From positions 218,833 to 282,832 of the forward strand of contig NZ_CDBO01000011.1 of NCBI RefSeq assembly GCF_000819885.1: a DNA stretch of 64,000 bases. Direction: 5' to 3'. The notes under the pieces are model-generated. The model saw nothing but the letters and a program-made list of their open reading frames with translations. It was not told the DNA's origin and ran no database searches. Shown in pieces: positions 18,970-27,697 of this stretch; position 1 is the first letter of the stretch, and each line of letters begins with the position of its first letter. The position numbers and the translations under genes are program-made. The DNA comes from Aeromonas fluvialis (GTDB lineage: Bacteria > Pseudomonadota > Gammaproteobacteria > Enterobacterales > Aeromonadaceae).

Positions 18970-19923
18970 ATGCCAAGCGGATTAACACATTCCCGACAAC
19001 CCGTTATGCCACCTGTCGCCCCAAAGTGGACATTGTTGGGGTGCGGTGCTCTCGGCGGCGTTTTTGCCTCCCTGTTGACCCAGAGCGGTCAATCCACCCG
19101 TGTCTTGTTGCGCGAGCATCATAAGTCCACGCTCCATCCGGGGATCGATTTCACCTCGCTGGAGGGGCATGTCCAGTTGCTCAATATCGAGCGCGGCTTT
19201 GTCTGCAAACCCGGCAAGATCCAGCGCCTGCTGGTGATGACCAAGGCCAGTCAGGTAGTTGCTGCGCTGGCGCCGCTGGTGGGGTCGCTGGATGTGGCCG
19301 CGCCGATCGTATTGCTGCACAACGGGATGGGCATTGCCGAGCAGGTGGCCGAGATGTTCCCGCACAACCCGGTGATCGCCGGGGTGACCAGCCATGGCGC
19401 CATGCAGTGTGGCCATTTTGTCTTCCGTCATACTGGCAAGGGTGAGACCTGGCTTGGCCCGATCAATGACGCAGCCAAGGCACATGCCGGGTTGGCGGAT
19501 GATCTTGCTACGGCCCTCGGTCAGGCGGGGTGGGATGAACAGTTATTGACGCGCCAGTGGCAAAAGCTGGCCATCAACTGTGCCATCAATCCCCTGACGG
19601 CCCTTTATAAGCTGAAAAACGGCGAGCTGGCTGGCCCCCGTTTTGCCGATGCCCTGCAGCAGATCTGCGTGGAAGTGGCGGATGTGATGTGCGCCGAAGG
19701 GATTGTGACCACGGCAGAGGAGTTGCAGCGCCGGGTGATGACAGTGGTGGAACTGACCGCTGACAATTACTCCTCCATGTATCAGGATATGGAGCTGGGA
19801 CGCGAGACCGAGATTGAGGCCATTACCGGCTTCCTGTTGGCCAAGGCTGCCCGGCATGGCATTGCCGTACCGATCAATCAGGGTCTCTATCAGGCGATCA
19901 AAGAGAAGAGTCAGGCAGCCTGA
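18970..19923 (+). CDS. panE: 2-dehydropantoate 2-reductase (ketopantoate reductase)
   Basis: The 317-residue enzyme has the NADPH-binding motif LLGCGALGGVFASLL near residue 22 and the catalytic-domain KLAINCAINPLTALY, with the active-site Lys in QKLAINC. It reduces ketopantoate to pantoate for coenzyme A synthesis. The N-terminal 18 residues before the Rossmann strand are longer than in E. coli; the ATG at 19006 is an alternative start, as neither has a clear ribosome site. Confidence 0.9.
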   Translation: MPSGLTHSRQPVMPPVAPKWTLLGCGALGGVFASLLTQSGQSTRVLLREHHKSTLHPGIDFTSLEGHVQLLNIERGFVCKPGKIQRLLVMTKASQVVAALAPLVGSLDVAAPIVLLHNGMGIAEQVAEMFPHNPVIAGVTSHGAMQCGHFVFRHTGKGETWLGPINDAAKAHAGLADDLATALGQAGWDEQLLTRQWQKLAINCAINPLTALYKLKNGELAGPRFADALQQICVEVADVMCAEGIVTTAEELQRRVMTVVELTADNYSSMYQDMELGRETEIEAITGFLLAKAARHGIAVPINQGLYQAIKEKSQAA

Positions 19924-19960
19924 CCTTTTACATGGCAGAGCAAGCAGCAAGGAGGCGAAC

Positions 19961-20521
19961 GTGAGTGTACTGGTGCTGGTGGCCCCCGGGTCGGAAGAGA
20001 TAGAGACGGTTGCGATTGTCGATACCCTGGTGCGCGCCTGCATCGAGGTGGCGCTGGCCTCTTGCTGCCCTGCCGGATCCCGGCAGGTGAAGGCATCGCG
20101 CGGGGTACAGCTGGTGGCCGATTGTCATATCGACGAACTGACCAGTCGGGATTTTGAAGCCATCGTGGTGCCCGGCGGTCTGCCCGGCAGCGAAGTGATC
20201 CGCGATACCCCGCTGGCCATCGATCTGCTTAAAGAGCTGGCGGTACTTGGTCGCTGGCGTGCGGCCATCTGCGCCGCCCCGGTAGTGGTGTTGCAACATC
20301 ACGGTCTGCTGGATAGTGCCATCGTCACCTGCCATCCCGGCTTTCAGCCCCGACTATCGGCATCGCAGTTGTCACATGAGCGGGTCGTCAGGGATGAGGC
20401 TCATCGCCTTATCACCAGTCAGGGGCCGGGCAGTGCCATCGAGTTTGCCCTCGAACTGGTACGGGTGCTGCGCGGGGATGAGGTGGCCATGGCGGTGGCT
20501 GGCCCTATGGTGCTGCCGTAA
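19961..20521 (+). CDS. yajL: Protein deglycase/chaperone YajL (DJ-1 family)
   Basis: The 186-residue DJ-1/PfpI protein has LVLVAPGSEEIE at the start and the nucleophile elbow AAICAAPVVVL, whose Cys is the conserved reactive residue. It is implicated in protection against oxidative and carbonyl stress. The start is GTG 19961, with AGGAGG 5 bases upstream; upstream ATGs lie inside panE. Order yajQ/panE/yajL matches enteric bacteria. Confidence 0.9.
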   Translation: MSVLVLVAPGSEEIETVAIVDTLVRACIEVALASCCPAGSRQVKASRGVQLVADCHIDELTSRDFEAIVVPGGLPGSEVIRDTPLAIDLLKELAVLGRWRAAICAAPVVVLQHHGLLDSAIVTCHPGFQPRLSASQLSHERVVRDEAHRLITSQGPGSAIEFALELVRVLRGDEVAMAVAGPMVLP

Positions 20522-20591
20522 CCGCACGCTTGCATGATGAAGCGGTGTGAGCGCGAGGCCGTAAAACCATGCCTCGACAGCACATCTCGCA

Positions 20592-20626
20592 AAACGGGCC
20601 CCGGTCAGCTTGACCGGGGCCCGTTT
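20592..20626. terminator. Strong hairpin terminator after yajL
   Basis: A perfect 16-bp stem (AAACGGGCCCCGGTCA and its complement) with a 3-base loop, between convergent yajL and the small minus-strand gene. Confidence 0.85.
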
Positions 20627-20662
20627 GTCTCTGCAATGGCCGGTCACACCCTCTTGTCAGGC

Positions 20663-20869
20663 TTAATAGTCATACTGTTTGCATTGCTTGGCCTCGAATT
20701 CCCCGCGCCAGCGTGACAGCTCCTTCTGTGTCCCCAGCGTGTCTCCCTTCTTGATGGCCTGCTCCAGTATCTCAATCCGGTCGTACAGCCAGCGGCACTC
20801 TGCCGTCGGGTTGTTCTTGCCGATGCCGGTCAACGGCAGTAAACAGAGTCCCAGCCAAAGATATTTCAT
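20663..20869 (-). CDS. Small secreted protein of unknown function
   Basis: A 68-residue protein with a signal peptide (MKYLWLGLCLLPLTGIG) followed by about 50 charged residues with two Cys (ECRWLYDRIEILEQ and EAKQCKQYDY) and a predicted helix. AAGGAG lies 8 bases before the ATG, so it is a real gene. The two Cys may form a periplasmic disulfide. I do not recognise the family and assign no function. Confidence 0.7.
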   Translation of the reverse strand: MKYLWLGLCLLPLTGIGKNNPTAECRWLYDRIEILEQAIKKGDTLGTQKELSRWRGEFEAKQCKQYDY

Positions 20870-20980
20870 CTCGCACGCTCCTTGTCATGATGGTGGTTGG
20901 GGTCTCCTTAGAGTCTATCATTCTGGCCGCATCGAGAGAGATAGAGTGGCTGCCTTCCTTGGGGTAAGATGATGCCATGT

Positions 20981-20996
20981 CTGTTTATTTATACAG
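20981..20996 (+). promoter_or_regulatory. LexA (SOS) box of dinB
   Basis: CTGTTTATTTATACAG matches the LexA consensus CTG-N10-CAG, and 14 of 16 bases agree with the ideal CTGTATATATATACAG. It ends 4 bases before the dinB ATG at 21001, so LexA would block transcription of this SOS polymerase gene. Confidence 0.85.
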
Positions 20997-21000
20997 TGGT

Positions 21001-22056
21001 ATGCGCAAGATCATCCATATCGACATGGACTGCTTTTTTGCCGCGGTGGAGATGCGGGACAACCCGGCGCTGCGCGAAGTACCGCTCGCCATCGGCGGCG
21101 CGTCGGATCGGCGCGGCGTCATCTCGACCTGCAACTATGTGGCGCGCCGGTTTGGGGTACGCTCCGCCATGCCGAGCGCGCTGGCGAAAAAACTCTGTCC
21201 ACCGCTGGTACTGATCCCGGGGCGGATGGCGGTGTACAAGGATATCTCCCGTCAGCTCAGGGCCATTTTCCGCCGTTATACCGATCTGGTGGAACCGCTG
21301 TCGCTGGATGAAGCTTACCTGGATGTCACCCATAGTCGCTGTTGTGGCGGCAGCGCCACCTTGATGGCGCAAGAGATCCGGCAAGCCATCGTCACCGAAC
21401 TGGGATTGACCGCCTCGGCCGGTGTGGCGCCCAACAAGTTTCTCGCCAAGCTCGCCTCGGAGCAGCGCAAACCGGATGGCCTGTTTGTCATTCGTCCCGA
21501 CGAGGTGGCCGAATTTGTCTGCCCGTTGCCCCTTGGCAAACTGCCCGGGGTGGGGCGCAAGACCGCCGAGCGGCTGGAGGCGCAGGGGCTCTACACCTGC
21601 GAGGATGCGCGGGCCTTGTCGGCACAAGAACTTTGCAGTCGTTTTGGCAAGCTGGGGGAGATGCTGACGACCCGGATCTGGGGAGTGGATGAGCAGCCGG
21701 TACAGGCGCACCGGATCCGCAAAACTATCGGGGTGGAAACCACCTTGGCGAGCGATCTCTGTGACGAAGAGGCCTGCCTGACAATATTGCAACAACTGTT
21801 GCCGGAGCTGGAGCGGCGATTTCAGCTGGCGTGTCCTGCCGAGCAGGTGATGGGCCAGGGAATCAAGCTCAAGTTTGCCGACTTCCATCAGACCACCGTC
21901 TATCGCAGTCAGGGGGGATATCAGCCCGCCTTGTTTGCCCCCCTGCTTAAGGAGGGGCTGCAGCGGGCGCAAGGGCGCTCGGTTCGCCTGCTGGGATTGG
22001 TGGTGGGTTTACCAAAAGAGGGGGAAGTTAATCAACTCTCGCTGGATTTGCTGTGA
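21001..22056 (+). CDS. dinB: DNA polymerase IV (Y family)
   Basis: The 351-residue enzyme starts MRKIIHIDMDCFFAAVE, nearly identical to E. coli Pol IV, with the second catalytic acidic pair in SLDEAYLDVT, a fingers region and a helix-hairpin-helix stretch (LPGVGRKTAERL). It is an error-prone polymerase for damage bypass. An ATG at 20977 would add 8 residues, but the homologue start is 21001 and the LexA box occupies the gap. The C-terminal end lacks an obvious QLxLxx clamp motif beyond NQLSLDLL, which may serve that role. Confidence 0.93.
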   Translation: MRKIIHIDMDCFFAAVEMRDNPALREVPLAIGGASDRRGVISTCNYVARRFGVRSAMPSALAKKLCPPLVLIPGRMAVYKDISRQLRAIFRRYTDLVEPLSLDEAYLDVTHSRCCGGSATLMAQEIRQAIVTELGLTASAGVAPNKFLAKLASEQRKPDGLFVIRPDEVAEFVCPLPLGKLPGVGRKTAERLEAQGLYTCEDARALSAQELCSRFGKLGEMLTTRIWGVDEQPVQAHRIRKTIGVETTLASDLCDEEACLTILQQLLPELERRFQLACPAEQVMGQGIKLKFADFHQTTVYRSQGGYQPALFAPLLKEGLQRAQGRSVRLLGLVVGLPKEGEVNQLSLDLL

Positions 22057-22061
22057 CAGAG

Positions 22062-22088
22062 TTAAGTTTTTGTTTATAAAGTCGATAA
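22062..22088 (+). promoter_or_regulatory. Sigma-28 (FliA) promoter of the chemoreceptor gene
   Basis: TTAAGTTT, an 11-base spacer and GTCGATAA match the flagellar sigma-28 consensus TAAAGTTT-N11-GCCGATAA with one mismatch in each box. It lies 35 bases before the chemoreceptor ATG. Confidence 0.8.
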
Positions 22089-22122
22089 TCAATTCATCTC
22101 TGTATGACGTAGGAATATTGGC

Positions 22123-24264
22123 ATGAGCGCTCTTTCTGTCCAGGGTCGGATCACCCTGATCGCCGGTTGCTGTCTGTTGGTGACAGCGGCCGCCCTGGTT
22201 GCCTCTTCGATTTACAACGCGAACAAGATGCAGCAGCAGGTGCGGCAAGCCACCATGCACGAGGCGCAGCAGTCGGCTGAACACTGGATGAAGGCGATGG
22301 GCTCGGAGCAGGCGGCCAAGGTGACCAGCTATCTCGATGAGGCCTATTTCCGGGCGAGCTTGCTGGCGGAGAGCGTGTTGTTCCAGCGCAAAAATGCGGC
22401 CGAGAACTTTGTCCATTCGGAGGCGCTGCGCGGGGCTATCAATCAGCAATTGCACGATGCGGCGGCCTCTTCCACCAACCTGCTCGGCGTCTATGCGGTA
22501 TTTGAGCCCGATCAGCTGGATGGGGAGGACAGCAATTATCAGGGCTCTACGGAGCTGGGCTCAAATGATAAAGGGCGCTTCTCCAGCTATTGGGCTTATG
22601 ACAATGGCCAACTGGTGCCCGAGGTGCAGAGTGAGGATACGCTGGCTGACGATAGCCAGACCGCTGCCGGTGGGGTTGAAAACGAATGGTATCGCTGCAG
22701 CATTCGCACCCGAGCCCTCTGTCTGCTGGAGCCTTATCTCGATGAAGTGGGCGACAACAAGGTATTGATGACCTCGGTGACTGTGCCCTTGCTGGAGCAA
22801 GGGAACTTACTGGGGATGGTGGGTGTCGACATCTCTCTGACCACCTTGCAGAATCTGGTCTCCGCCATGGACAAGGCGCTCTATGACGGCAAGGGAAAGA
22901 TATTGTTGGTGAGCCACGATGGGCGTGTGGCTGGCGCGGACGAGTTTGTTGTGACGCCGGGTGAGAAACTTGCTCAAACCCATCAGGCACTGGCTGGTGA
23001 CCTGCAAGGGTGGCAGGCTCAGGGTAAAGAGCTGACGCGCTGGAGCAGTGACGGCTCCCTGTTGCAGACCTTTGTCCCTGTCTCCATGCGAGGCACTGAA
23101 CACAAATGGGGCATTTACATTGAATTGCCAAGAGCCGTGGTGCTGGCTTCGGCCCAGCAGCTACAGGATGAACTGGCCAGCGAGGCCAGCCGCAGCGTGG
23201 TCTCGCAACTGTTTATCGGGGTCTTGATCTCGCTACTGGCCCTGAGCTTTATCTGGCTGATGGCGCGCCGGATCGTTGCGCCTATCCGGGCCGTGGTTGC
23301 CCGTCTCAAGGACATTGCCAGTGGTGAAGGGGATTTGACCCAGCGCATCGAGATCCAGCGACAGGATGAAATAGGTGAGCTGGCCACCTGGTTCAACAGC
23401 TTCCTCAACAAGCTGCAATCTACTATCAGCCAGGTGATTGATACCGTCTCCGGCACCCGCAACAGTGCCGAAGGTGCAGCGCAGGTGGCCGAACGCACCA
23501 GTCGTGGCATGCAGGCCCAGTATCAGGAGATCGATTTGGTGGCGACGGCATTTGAGGAGCTGAGCGCCACGGCGATGCAGGTGTCGGGCAATGCCAGCGC
23601 TGCCGTGGCCGCAGCCAATACGACGGATGCCGCGGCGCAAGAGGGCAAGTATGTGGTGGCCGATACCCAGGAAGCGATGCGCAAGCTGATGACCATCATC
23701 AACGATGCCCAGCCGGTTGCCGAGCATCTCTCGGCTAACAGCGGCAACATCAATGACATCCTCATCGTGATCCAGGGGATTGCCGAGCAGACCAACCTGT
23801 TGGCGCTCAATGCGGCTATCGAAGCGGCGCGTGCCGGTGAACAGGGGCGAGGTTTTGCCGTGGTTGCCGATGAGGTACGCAATCTGGCAGGCAGTACCCA
23901 GAATGCCATAGTCGAGATCCAGAACCTGATCAGCCAGCTGCAATCCGGTACCGGCGCCGTGGTCAAGGCGATCCGCGACGGTCATGACCAGGCTGATGAG
24001 ACCCTTGCCAAGGTGGATCTCTCGGTACAGGTGCTGGAGCAGATCATCCAGTCTGTCTCAACCATCCATCAGATGAACGAGCAGATTGCCCGGGCGGCAC
24101 AGGAGCAGAGCCGGGTAGCGGACGAGATCAACCGCAATGTCAGCAACATTCGCGATGTGAGCCATACCATACGGGCCGAAGCGGCAACTTCCGCCGAAAA
24201 TGGTCGTGAGCTGTCGGCGCTGGCGGATAAACAGCAGCAACTGGTAGGGCAGTTCAAGGTATAG
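22123..24264 (+). CDS. Methyl-accepting chemotaxis protein with a periplasmic sensor domain
   Basis: The 713-residue receptor has a first membrane helix at about residues 10-30, a long periplasmic region (about 35-355) that looks like a double Cache sensor, a second helix (about 360-382), a HAMP linker with ERLK-type features, and a cytoplasmic signalling domain with the invariant tip [19 protein letters not shown] near residue 556. It senses a ligand outside the cell and controls CheA. The ligand is unknown. The upstream sigma-28 promoter places it in the flagellar regulon. Confidence 0.93.
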   Translation: MSALSVQGRITLIAGCCLLVTAAALVASSIYNANKMQQQVRQATMHEAQQSAEHWMKAMGSEQAAKVTSYLDEAYFRASLLAESVLFQRKNAAENFVHSEALRGAINQQLHDAAASSTNLLGVYAVFEPDQLDGEDSNYQGSTELGSNDKGRFSSYWAYDNGQLVPEVQSEDTLADDSQTAAGGVENEWYRCSIRTRALCLLEPYLDEVGDNKVLMTSVTVPLLEQGNLLGMVGVDISLTTLQNLVSAMDKALYDGKGKILLVSHDGRVAGADEFVVTPGEKLAQTHQALAGDLQGWQAQGKELTRWSSDGSLLQTFVPVSMRGTEHKWGIYIELPRAVVLASAQQLQDELASEASRSVVSQLFIGVLISLLALSFIWLMARRIVAPIRAVVARLKDIASGEGDLTQRIEIQRQDEIGELATWFNSFLNKLQSTISQVIDTVSGTRNSAEGAAQVAERTSRGMQAQYQEIDLVATAFEELSATAMQVSGNASAAVAAANTTDAAAQEGKYVVADTQEAMRKLMTIINDAQPVAEHLSANSGNINDILIVIQGIAEQTNLLALNAAIEAARAGEQGRGFAVVADEVRNLAGSTQNAIVEIQNLISQLQSGTGAVVKAIRDGHDQADETLAKVDLSVQVLEQIIQSVSTIHQMNEQIARAAQEQSRVADEINRNVSNIRDVSHTIRAEAATSAENGRELSALADKQQQLVGQFKV

Positions 24265-24272
24265 CAAGGATG

Positions 24273-24301
24273 AAAAAAGGCGCCATCCAGCTGGAGGCGC
24301 C
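24273..24301 (-). terminator. Terminator of the GcvB small RNA
   Basis: On the minus strand a GGCGCC...GGCGCC hairpin with an inner CCAGCTGG is followed by six T. On the plus strand no T-run follows, so it serves the minus-strand RNA. Confidence 0.85.
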
Positions 24302-24497
24302 AAACACATTCAGATGACAGACAGGATCAAACCGTGAGATTTGAGCCCCTCTTCCCGCAGAGGAAGAAACACAACACCACAATCACAGTCGAAAGGCCCA
24401 CGAAAAACACATGCAAACCAACATGTAGTAGAAAATGTGAGCCATATGACGACTTATTGCTGGGCGAATTATGTTTATTCACTGGTCGGCCCGCAAC
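24273..24497 (-). ncRNA. gcvB: GcvB regulatory small RNA
   Basis: On the minus strand, divergent from gcvA, an RNA of about 225 nt is predicted. It has a -10 TATAAT at 24504-24509, the G/U-rich R1 target-binding region (TGTGATTGTGGTGTTGTG, about 24368-24390), a CCTGTCTGTCATCTG segment like the R3 region (24311-24325), and a terminator with six T. GcvB of enterics and Vibrio represses many amino-acid and peptide transport mRNAs through Hfq; GcvA activates it. The 5' end is estimated from the -10. A 68-codon frame in the same stretch lies inside the RNA and is probably not translated. Confidence 0.82.
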
Positions 24498-24503
24498 CGA
24501 CAA

Positions 24504-24511
24504 ATTATAAT
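24504..24511. promoter_or_regulatory. Shared divergent -10 element of gcvB and gcvA
   Basis: The bases ATTATAAT contain TATAAT on both strands (24504-24509 minus, 24506-24511 plus), so gcvB and gcvA may use overlapping -10 boxes. The -35 boxes are weak on both sides, as expected for regulated promoters. Confidence 0.55.
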
Positions 24512-24547
24512 GCGCTCCATTAGAAAAACTCATCGTCGGCTGGTGTC

Positions 24548-25468
24548 ATGTCTCGTCGTTTACCACCGCTCAATGCCCTCAAGGCGTTTGAAGCTGCGGC
24601 CCGTCACTTAAGCTTTACTCGTGCAGCAGAAGAGCTGTTTGTCACTCAGGCTGCCATCAGCCACCAGATCAAGGCGCTGGAAGAGTATCTTGGCATCAAG
24701 CTGTTCCGCCGTAAAAACCGCTCCCTGCTGCTGACGGAAGAGGGGCAGGGTTACTTCCTCGATATCAAGGATATCTTTGCTTCCATCTCGGAGGCGACCG
24801 ACAAGCTGCTGGCCCGCAGTGCCAAGGGAGCGTTGACTGTCAGTCTGCAACCGAGTTTTGCCATCCAGTGGCTGGTACCGCGGCTGGTCAAGTTCAGCGA
24901 GCGTCACCCCGATATCGATGTGCGGATCAAGGCGGTCGATCTTGACGAAGGGTCGCTGACCGACGATGTGGATGTGGCCATCTATTACGGGCGCGGCAAC
25001 TGGCCCAGTCTGCGTAGTGACAAGTTGCATACCGAATACCTGATTCCCGTCTGTTCCCCCTTGCTGCTGACCGGGCCCAAGCCACTGCGCACGCCGCAGG
25101 ATCTGACGCACCATACCCTGCTGCACGATACCTCCCGCCGCGACTGGAAGGCCTGGTTCCGTCAGCTCGATATCGATGCCCCCAACGTCAATCAGGGGCC
25201 CATCTTCAGCCACTCCACCATGGTGATCCAGGCGGCGATCCACGGTCAGGGGGTGGCGCTCGGCCATAGCGTACTGGCGCAACCCGAGATTGAGGCCGGT
25301 CGCCTTATCTGCCCGTTCGAGCAGGTACTGGTGAGCAAAAACGCCTTCTATCTGGTGTGTCAGGAGCAGCAGTCGGATCAGGGCAAGATCGTTGCTTTCC
25401 GCGACTGGATGCTGGAGCTGGTGGAGCAGGAGGAGGCACGTCGCAGGGCAAGGCTCGCCGATGCCTGA
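24548..25468 (+). CDS. gcvA: Glycine cleavage system transcriptional regulator GcvA (LysR family)
   Basis: The 306-residue LysR protein opens SRRLPPLNALKAFEAAARHLSFTRAAEELFVTQAAIS in its winged helix-turn-helix, matching GcvA. It activates gcv and gcvB in response to glycine. Its position beside gcvB and ahead of ygdD and rlmM is the E. coli arrangement. The stop overlaps the next start by 8 bases. Confidence 0.92.
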   Translation: MSRRLPPLNALKAFEAAARHLSFTRAAEELFVTQAAISHQIKALEEYLGIKLFRRKNRSLLLTEEGQGYFLDIKDIFASISEATDKLLARSAKGALTVSLQPSFAIQWLVPRLVKFSERHPDIDVRIKAVDLDEGSLTDDVDVAIYYGRGNWPSLRSDKLHTEYLIPVCSPLLLTGPKPLRTPQDLTHHTLLHDTSRRDWKAWFRQLDIDAPNVNQGPIFSHSTMVIQAAIHGQGVALGHSVLAQPEIEAGRLICPFEQVLVSKNAFYLVCQEQQSDQGKIVAFRDWMLELVEQEEARRRARLADA

Positions 25469-26090
25469 TGTGATCCGCGAGGGGGCAGCAGATGCCCCCG
25501 TGCGCATTTTGCTGGCCCACGGTGCGGGTGCAGGGATGGAACACCCCTTTCTGGCCGAGCTGTCACGCTTGCTGGCCGGGCCGGATATCGAAGTGGTGCG
25601 CTTCAACTTTCCCTACATGACAAGGCGGGCACAGGATGGCAAGCGCCGCCCGCCTGACAGGGCGCCTGTGCTGCTCGCCCATTGGCACGAGATGATCCGC
25701 GAGTTTGCCCATCCACGGCTGTTTCTGGCGGGCAAGTCGATGGGCGGGCGGATGGCCGCAGAACTGTATCGTGAAGGCGAGGGTGAGATGAATGCTGCAG
25801 GATTGCTCATTCTCGGGTATCCTTTCCACCCTCCGGCCAAGCCCGACAGTTGGCGAGGCGAGGTACTCAAGCATATTGCAGTGCCAACCCTGCTGTTGCA
25901 GGGGGAGCGCGATACCTTCGGGCGTCGCGCCGAACTGGCCGATTTCCCCTTCTCACCCGCCGTATCGGTCCATTGGTTGACCGATGGTGATCATGGTTTC
26001 AAACCGCGTAAAGCCAGTGGCATGAGTGAGCAGGAGAATATGCAGCATGCGGCGGCGGCCATCAGCCATTTTGTCGCCCGGCACGGATAG
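25461..26090 (+). CDS. Alpha/beta hydrolase (KANL3/Tex30-like)
   Basis: The 209-residue protein has the alpha/beta hydrolase nucleophile elbow GKSMGGR, an early LLAHGAGAGMEHPF oxyanion segment and a late DGDHGF with the catalytic His. It resembles the small KANL3/Tex30-like hydrolases (Abhydrolase_11). Substrate unknown. It starts inside the end of gcvA (8-base overlap), so it is likely co-transcribed with it. It is inserted between gcvA and ygdD relative to E. coli. Confidence 0.82.
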   Translation: MPDVIREGAADAPVRILLAHGAGAGMEHPFLAELSRLLAGPDIEVVRFNFPYMTRRAQDGKRRPPDRAPVLLAHWHEMIREFAHPRLFLAGKSMGGRMAAELYREGEGEMNAAGLLILGYPFHPPAKPDSWRGEVLKHIAVPTLLLQGERDTFGRRAELADFPFSPAVSVHWLTDGDHGFKPRKASGMSEQENMQHAAAAISHFVARHG

Positions 26091-26141
26091 CAAGCGTGGA
26101 CTGGCCTTCTTGCCAGCCTTAATGAGAGAGGGGGAGTGAGG

Positions 26142-26528
26142 ATGCAGATCCATCGACATTGGCTGATACTGGCCGGTCTCTTCGGGCTGACGGCTACCAT
26201 GCTGGGGGCGTATGGCGCCCATGGCTTGGCGGCGACCGGCATGACGCCCGCGCGTCTGGCGGCATTCAATACCGCCGTGCAATATCAGTTTTTTCACGCA
26301 TTGGCCCTGCTGGTTCTGGGCTGGTGTGGTGTGCGCAGCAAGGTGATCACCTTCGCTGGCAGCGCATTTGTGCTGGGGATCATCGGATTTTCCGGCAGTA
26401 TTTACGCCATGGTGCTGCTTGGCAGCAAGGGGCTGGGGCTCATTACCCCGGCCGGTGGCCTCTGTTTTATGTTGGGATGGGCGGCCCTGATCTGGGCTGG
26501 CTGTCGTCTTGGAGGAAAAAATGAATAA
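26142..26528 (+). CDS. ygdD: DUF423 family membrane protein YgdD
   Basis: The 128-residue protein has four hydrophobic helices, with LGAYGAHGL and [11 protein letters not shown] of the DUF423 family. It is an inner-membrane protein of unknown function. ATG 26142 is preferred over GTG 26136, since GGAG sits 5 bases ahead. The stop overlaps the rlmM start by 8 bases, as in many gammaproteobacteria. Confidence 0.88.
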   Translation: MQIHRHWLILAGLFGLTATMLGAYGAHGLAATGMTPARLAAFNTAVQYQFFHALALLVLGWCGVRSKVITFAGSAFVLGIIGFSGSIYAMVLLGSKGLGLITPAGGLCFMLGWAALIWAGCRLGGKNE

Positions 26529-27615
26529 TCTGCTGCTTTATTGCCGCCCCGGTTTTGAGAAAGAGGCGGCTGCAGAGATCACCGAGCGTGCCGGTAACAT
26601 GCAGTGCTACGGTTTCGCCCGGGTCAAGGACGACAGCGGTTATGTGATCTTCGAACTGTATGACGAGGAGCAGGCGGATCTGCTGGCGCGCAAGTTGCCG
26701 TTCCGGGAGCTCATCTTCATCCGTCAGATGCTGGTGGTGACCCACGAGCTGAAGGCGCTGGATGTCGCGGACAGGATCACCCCCATCCTCGAGGCGGTCA
26801 GTGACTACACTATTTGCGGCGATCTGCGGGTCGAGACCGCGGATACCAACGAAGCGAAAGAGCTGTCGGCCTTCTGCCGCAAGTTCACCGTGCCGCTGCG
26901 TCAGGCGCTGCGCAGCAACGAGATCCTGACCAAGAAGGAGACGCCAAACCGTCCGGTGTTCCACGCCTTCTTTATGGCCAATGATCACGTGTTGCTGGGC
27001 TACTCCTATTCGTTCAACAACTCCGGATTCCACATGGGGATCCCGCGCCTGCGCTTCCCGGCCGATGCGCCGAGCCGCTCCAGCCTCAAGCTGGAGGAGG
27101 CGTTTTACGTGTTCGTGCCGCGGGAAGAGTGGGATGTGCGTCTCTGCTCAGGCATGAAGGCGGTGGATCTGGGGGCTTGCCCGGGGGGCTGGACTTATCA
27201 GCTGGTGCGTCGTGGCATGATGGTGACGGCGGTCGACAACGGCATGATGGCCCAATCCCTGATGGACACCGGTCAGGTCAAGCATATCCGGGATGACGGT
27301 TTCGTCTGGCGTCCGAGCAAGAAGAATACCTACTGGCTGGTGTGTGACATGGTCGATAAACCGGCGCGGGTCGTTCACATGATTGCGGACTGGTTCCGTG
27401 AAGGTGACTGCCAGGAGGCGATGTTCAACCTCAAGCTGCCGATGAAGAAACGGTATGCCGAGTCGGTGCACAATATCGAGGTCTTGCGCGAGATGCTCAA
27501 GGAGATCGACAAGGCGTTCGTTATTCAGGCCAAGCAGCTCTATCACGATCGGGAAGAGATCACGGTGCATGTTTACAACAAGTTCTGGGTCTCCAAACTC
27601 GAGCCCAAAGCGTGA
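26521..27615 (+). CDS. rlmM: 23S rRNA (cytidine-2498-2'-O)-methyltransferase RlmM
   Basis: The 364-residue protein has an N-terminal THUMP-like region and a Rossmann domain with [13 protein letters not shown] as SAM motif, then a K-D-K-E style catalytic set ([19 protein letters not shown]). It methylates C2498 of 23S rRNA. The start has GGAGG upstream and overlaps ygdD. A terminator follows. Confidence 0.95.
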   Translation: MNNLLLYCRPGFEKEAAAEITERAGNMQCYGFARVKDDSGYVIFELYDEEQADLLARKLPFRELIFIRQMLVVTHELKALDVADRITPILEAVSDYTICGDLRVETADTNEAKELSAFCRKFTVPLRQALRSNEILTKKETPNRPVFHAFFMANDHVLLGYSYSFNNSGFHMGIPRLRFPADAPSRSSLKLEEAFYVFVPREEWDVRLCSGMKAVDLGACPGGWTYQLVRRGMMVTAVDNGMMAQSLMDTGQVKHIRDDGFVWRPSKKNTYWLVCDMVDKPARVVHMIADWFREGDCQEAMFNLKLPMKKRYAESVHNIEVLREMLKEIDKAFVIQAKQLYHDREEITVHVYNKFWVSKLEPKA

Positions 27616-27645
27616 CGTAAGCGTTAAGACTGCACGATAAATACC

Positions 27646-27675
27646 AAGGCCGACAGGGAAACCTGTCGGCCTTTT
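27646..27675. terminator. Terminator after rlmM
   Basis: A perfect 12-bp stem AAGGCCGACAGG with a GAAA loop, followed by TTTT on the plus strand. It separates rlmM from the convergent secreted-protein gene. Confidence 0.9.
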
Positions 27676-27697
27676 GCTATCCGGCTGCCGGAAAATC

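Noticed and set aside
18842-18970. TPP-riboswitch-like words (TTGAGAGG, ACCCTTACCCTGA) before panE
   Set aside because: The order and spacing of GGGGTGC, CTGAGA and the final GCGTAGGGA element do not fit, and the last element is missing.
24327-24533. 68-codon minus-strand frame with a hydrophobic C-terminus
   Set aside because: It overlaps the GcvB RNA features and the shared promoter, has no ribosome site, and its start lies upstream of the predicted RNA start.
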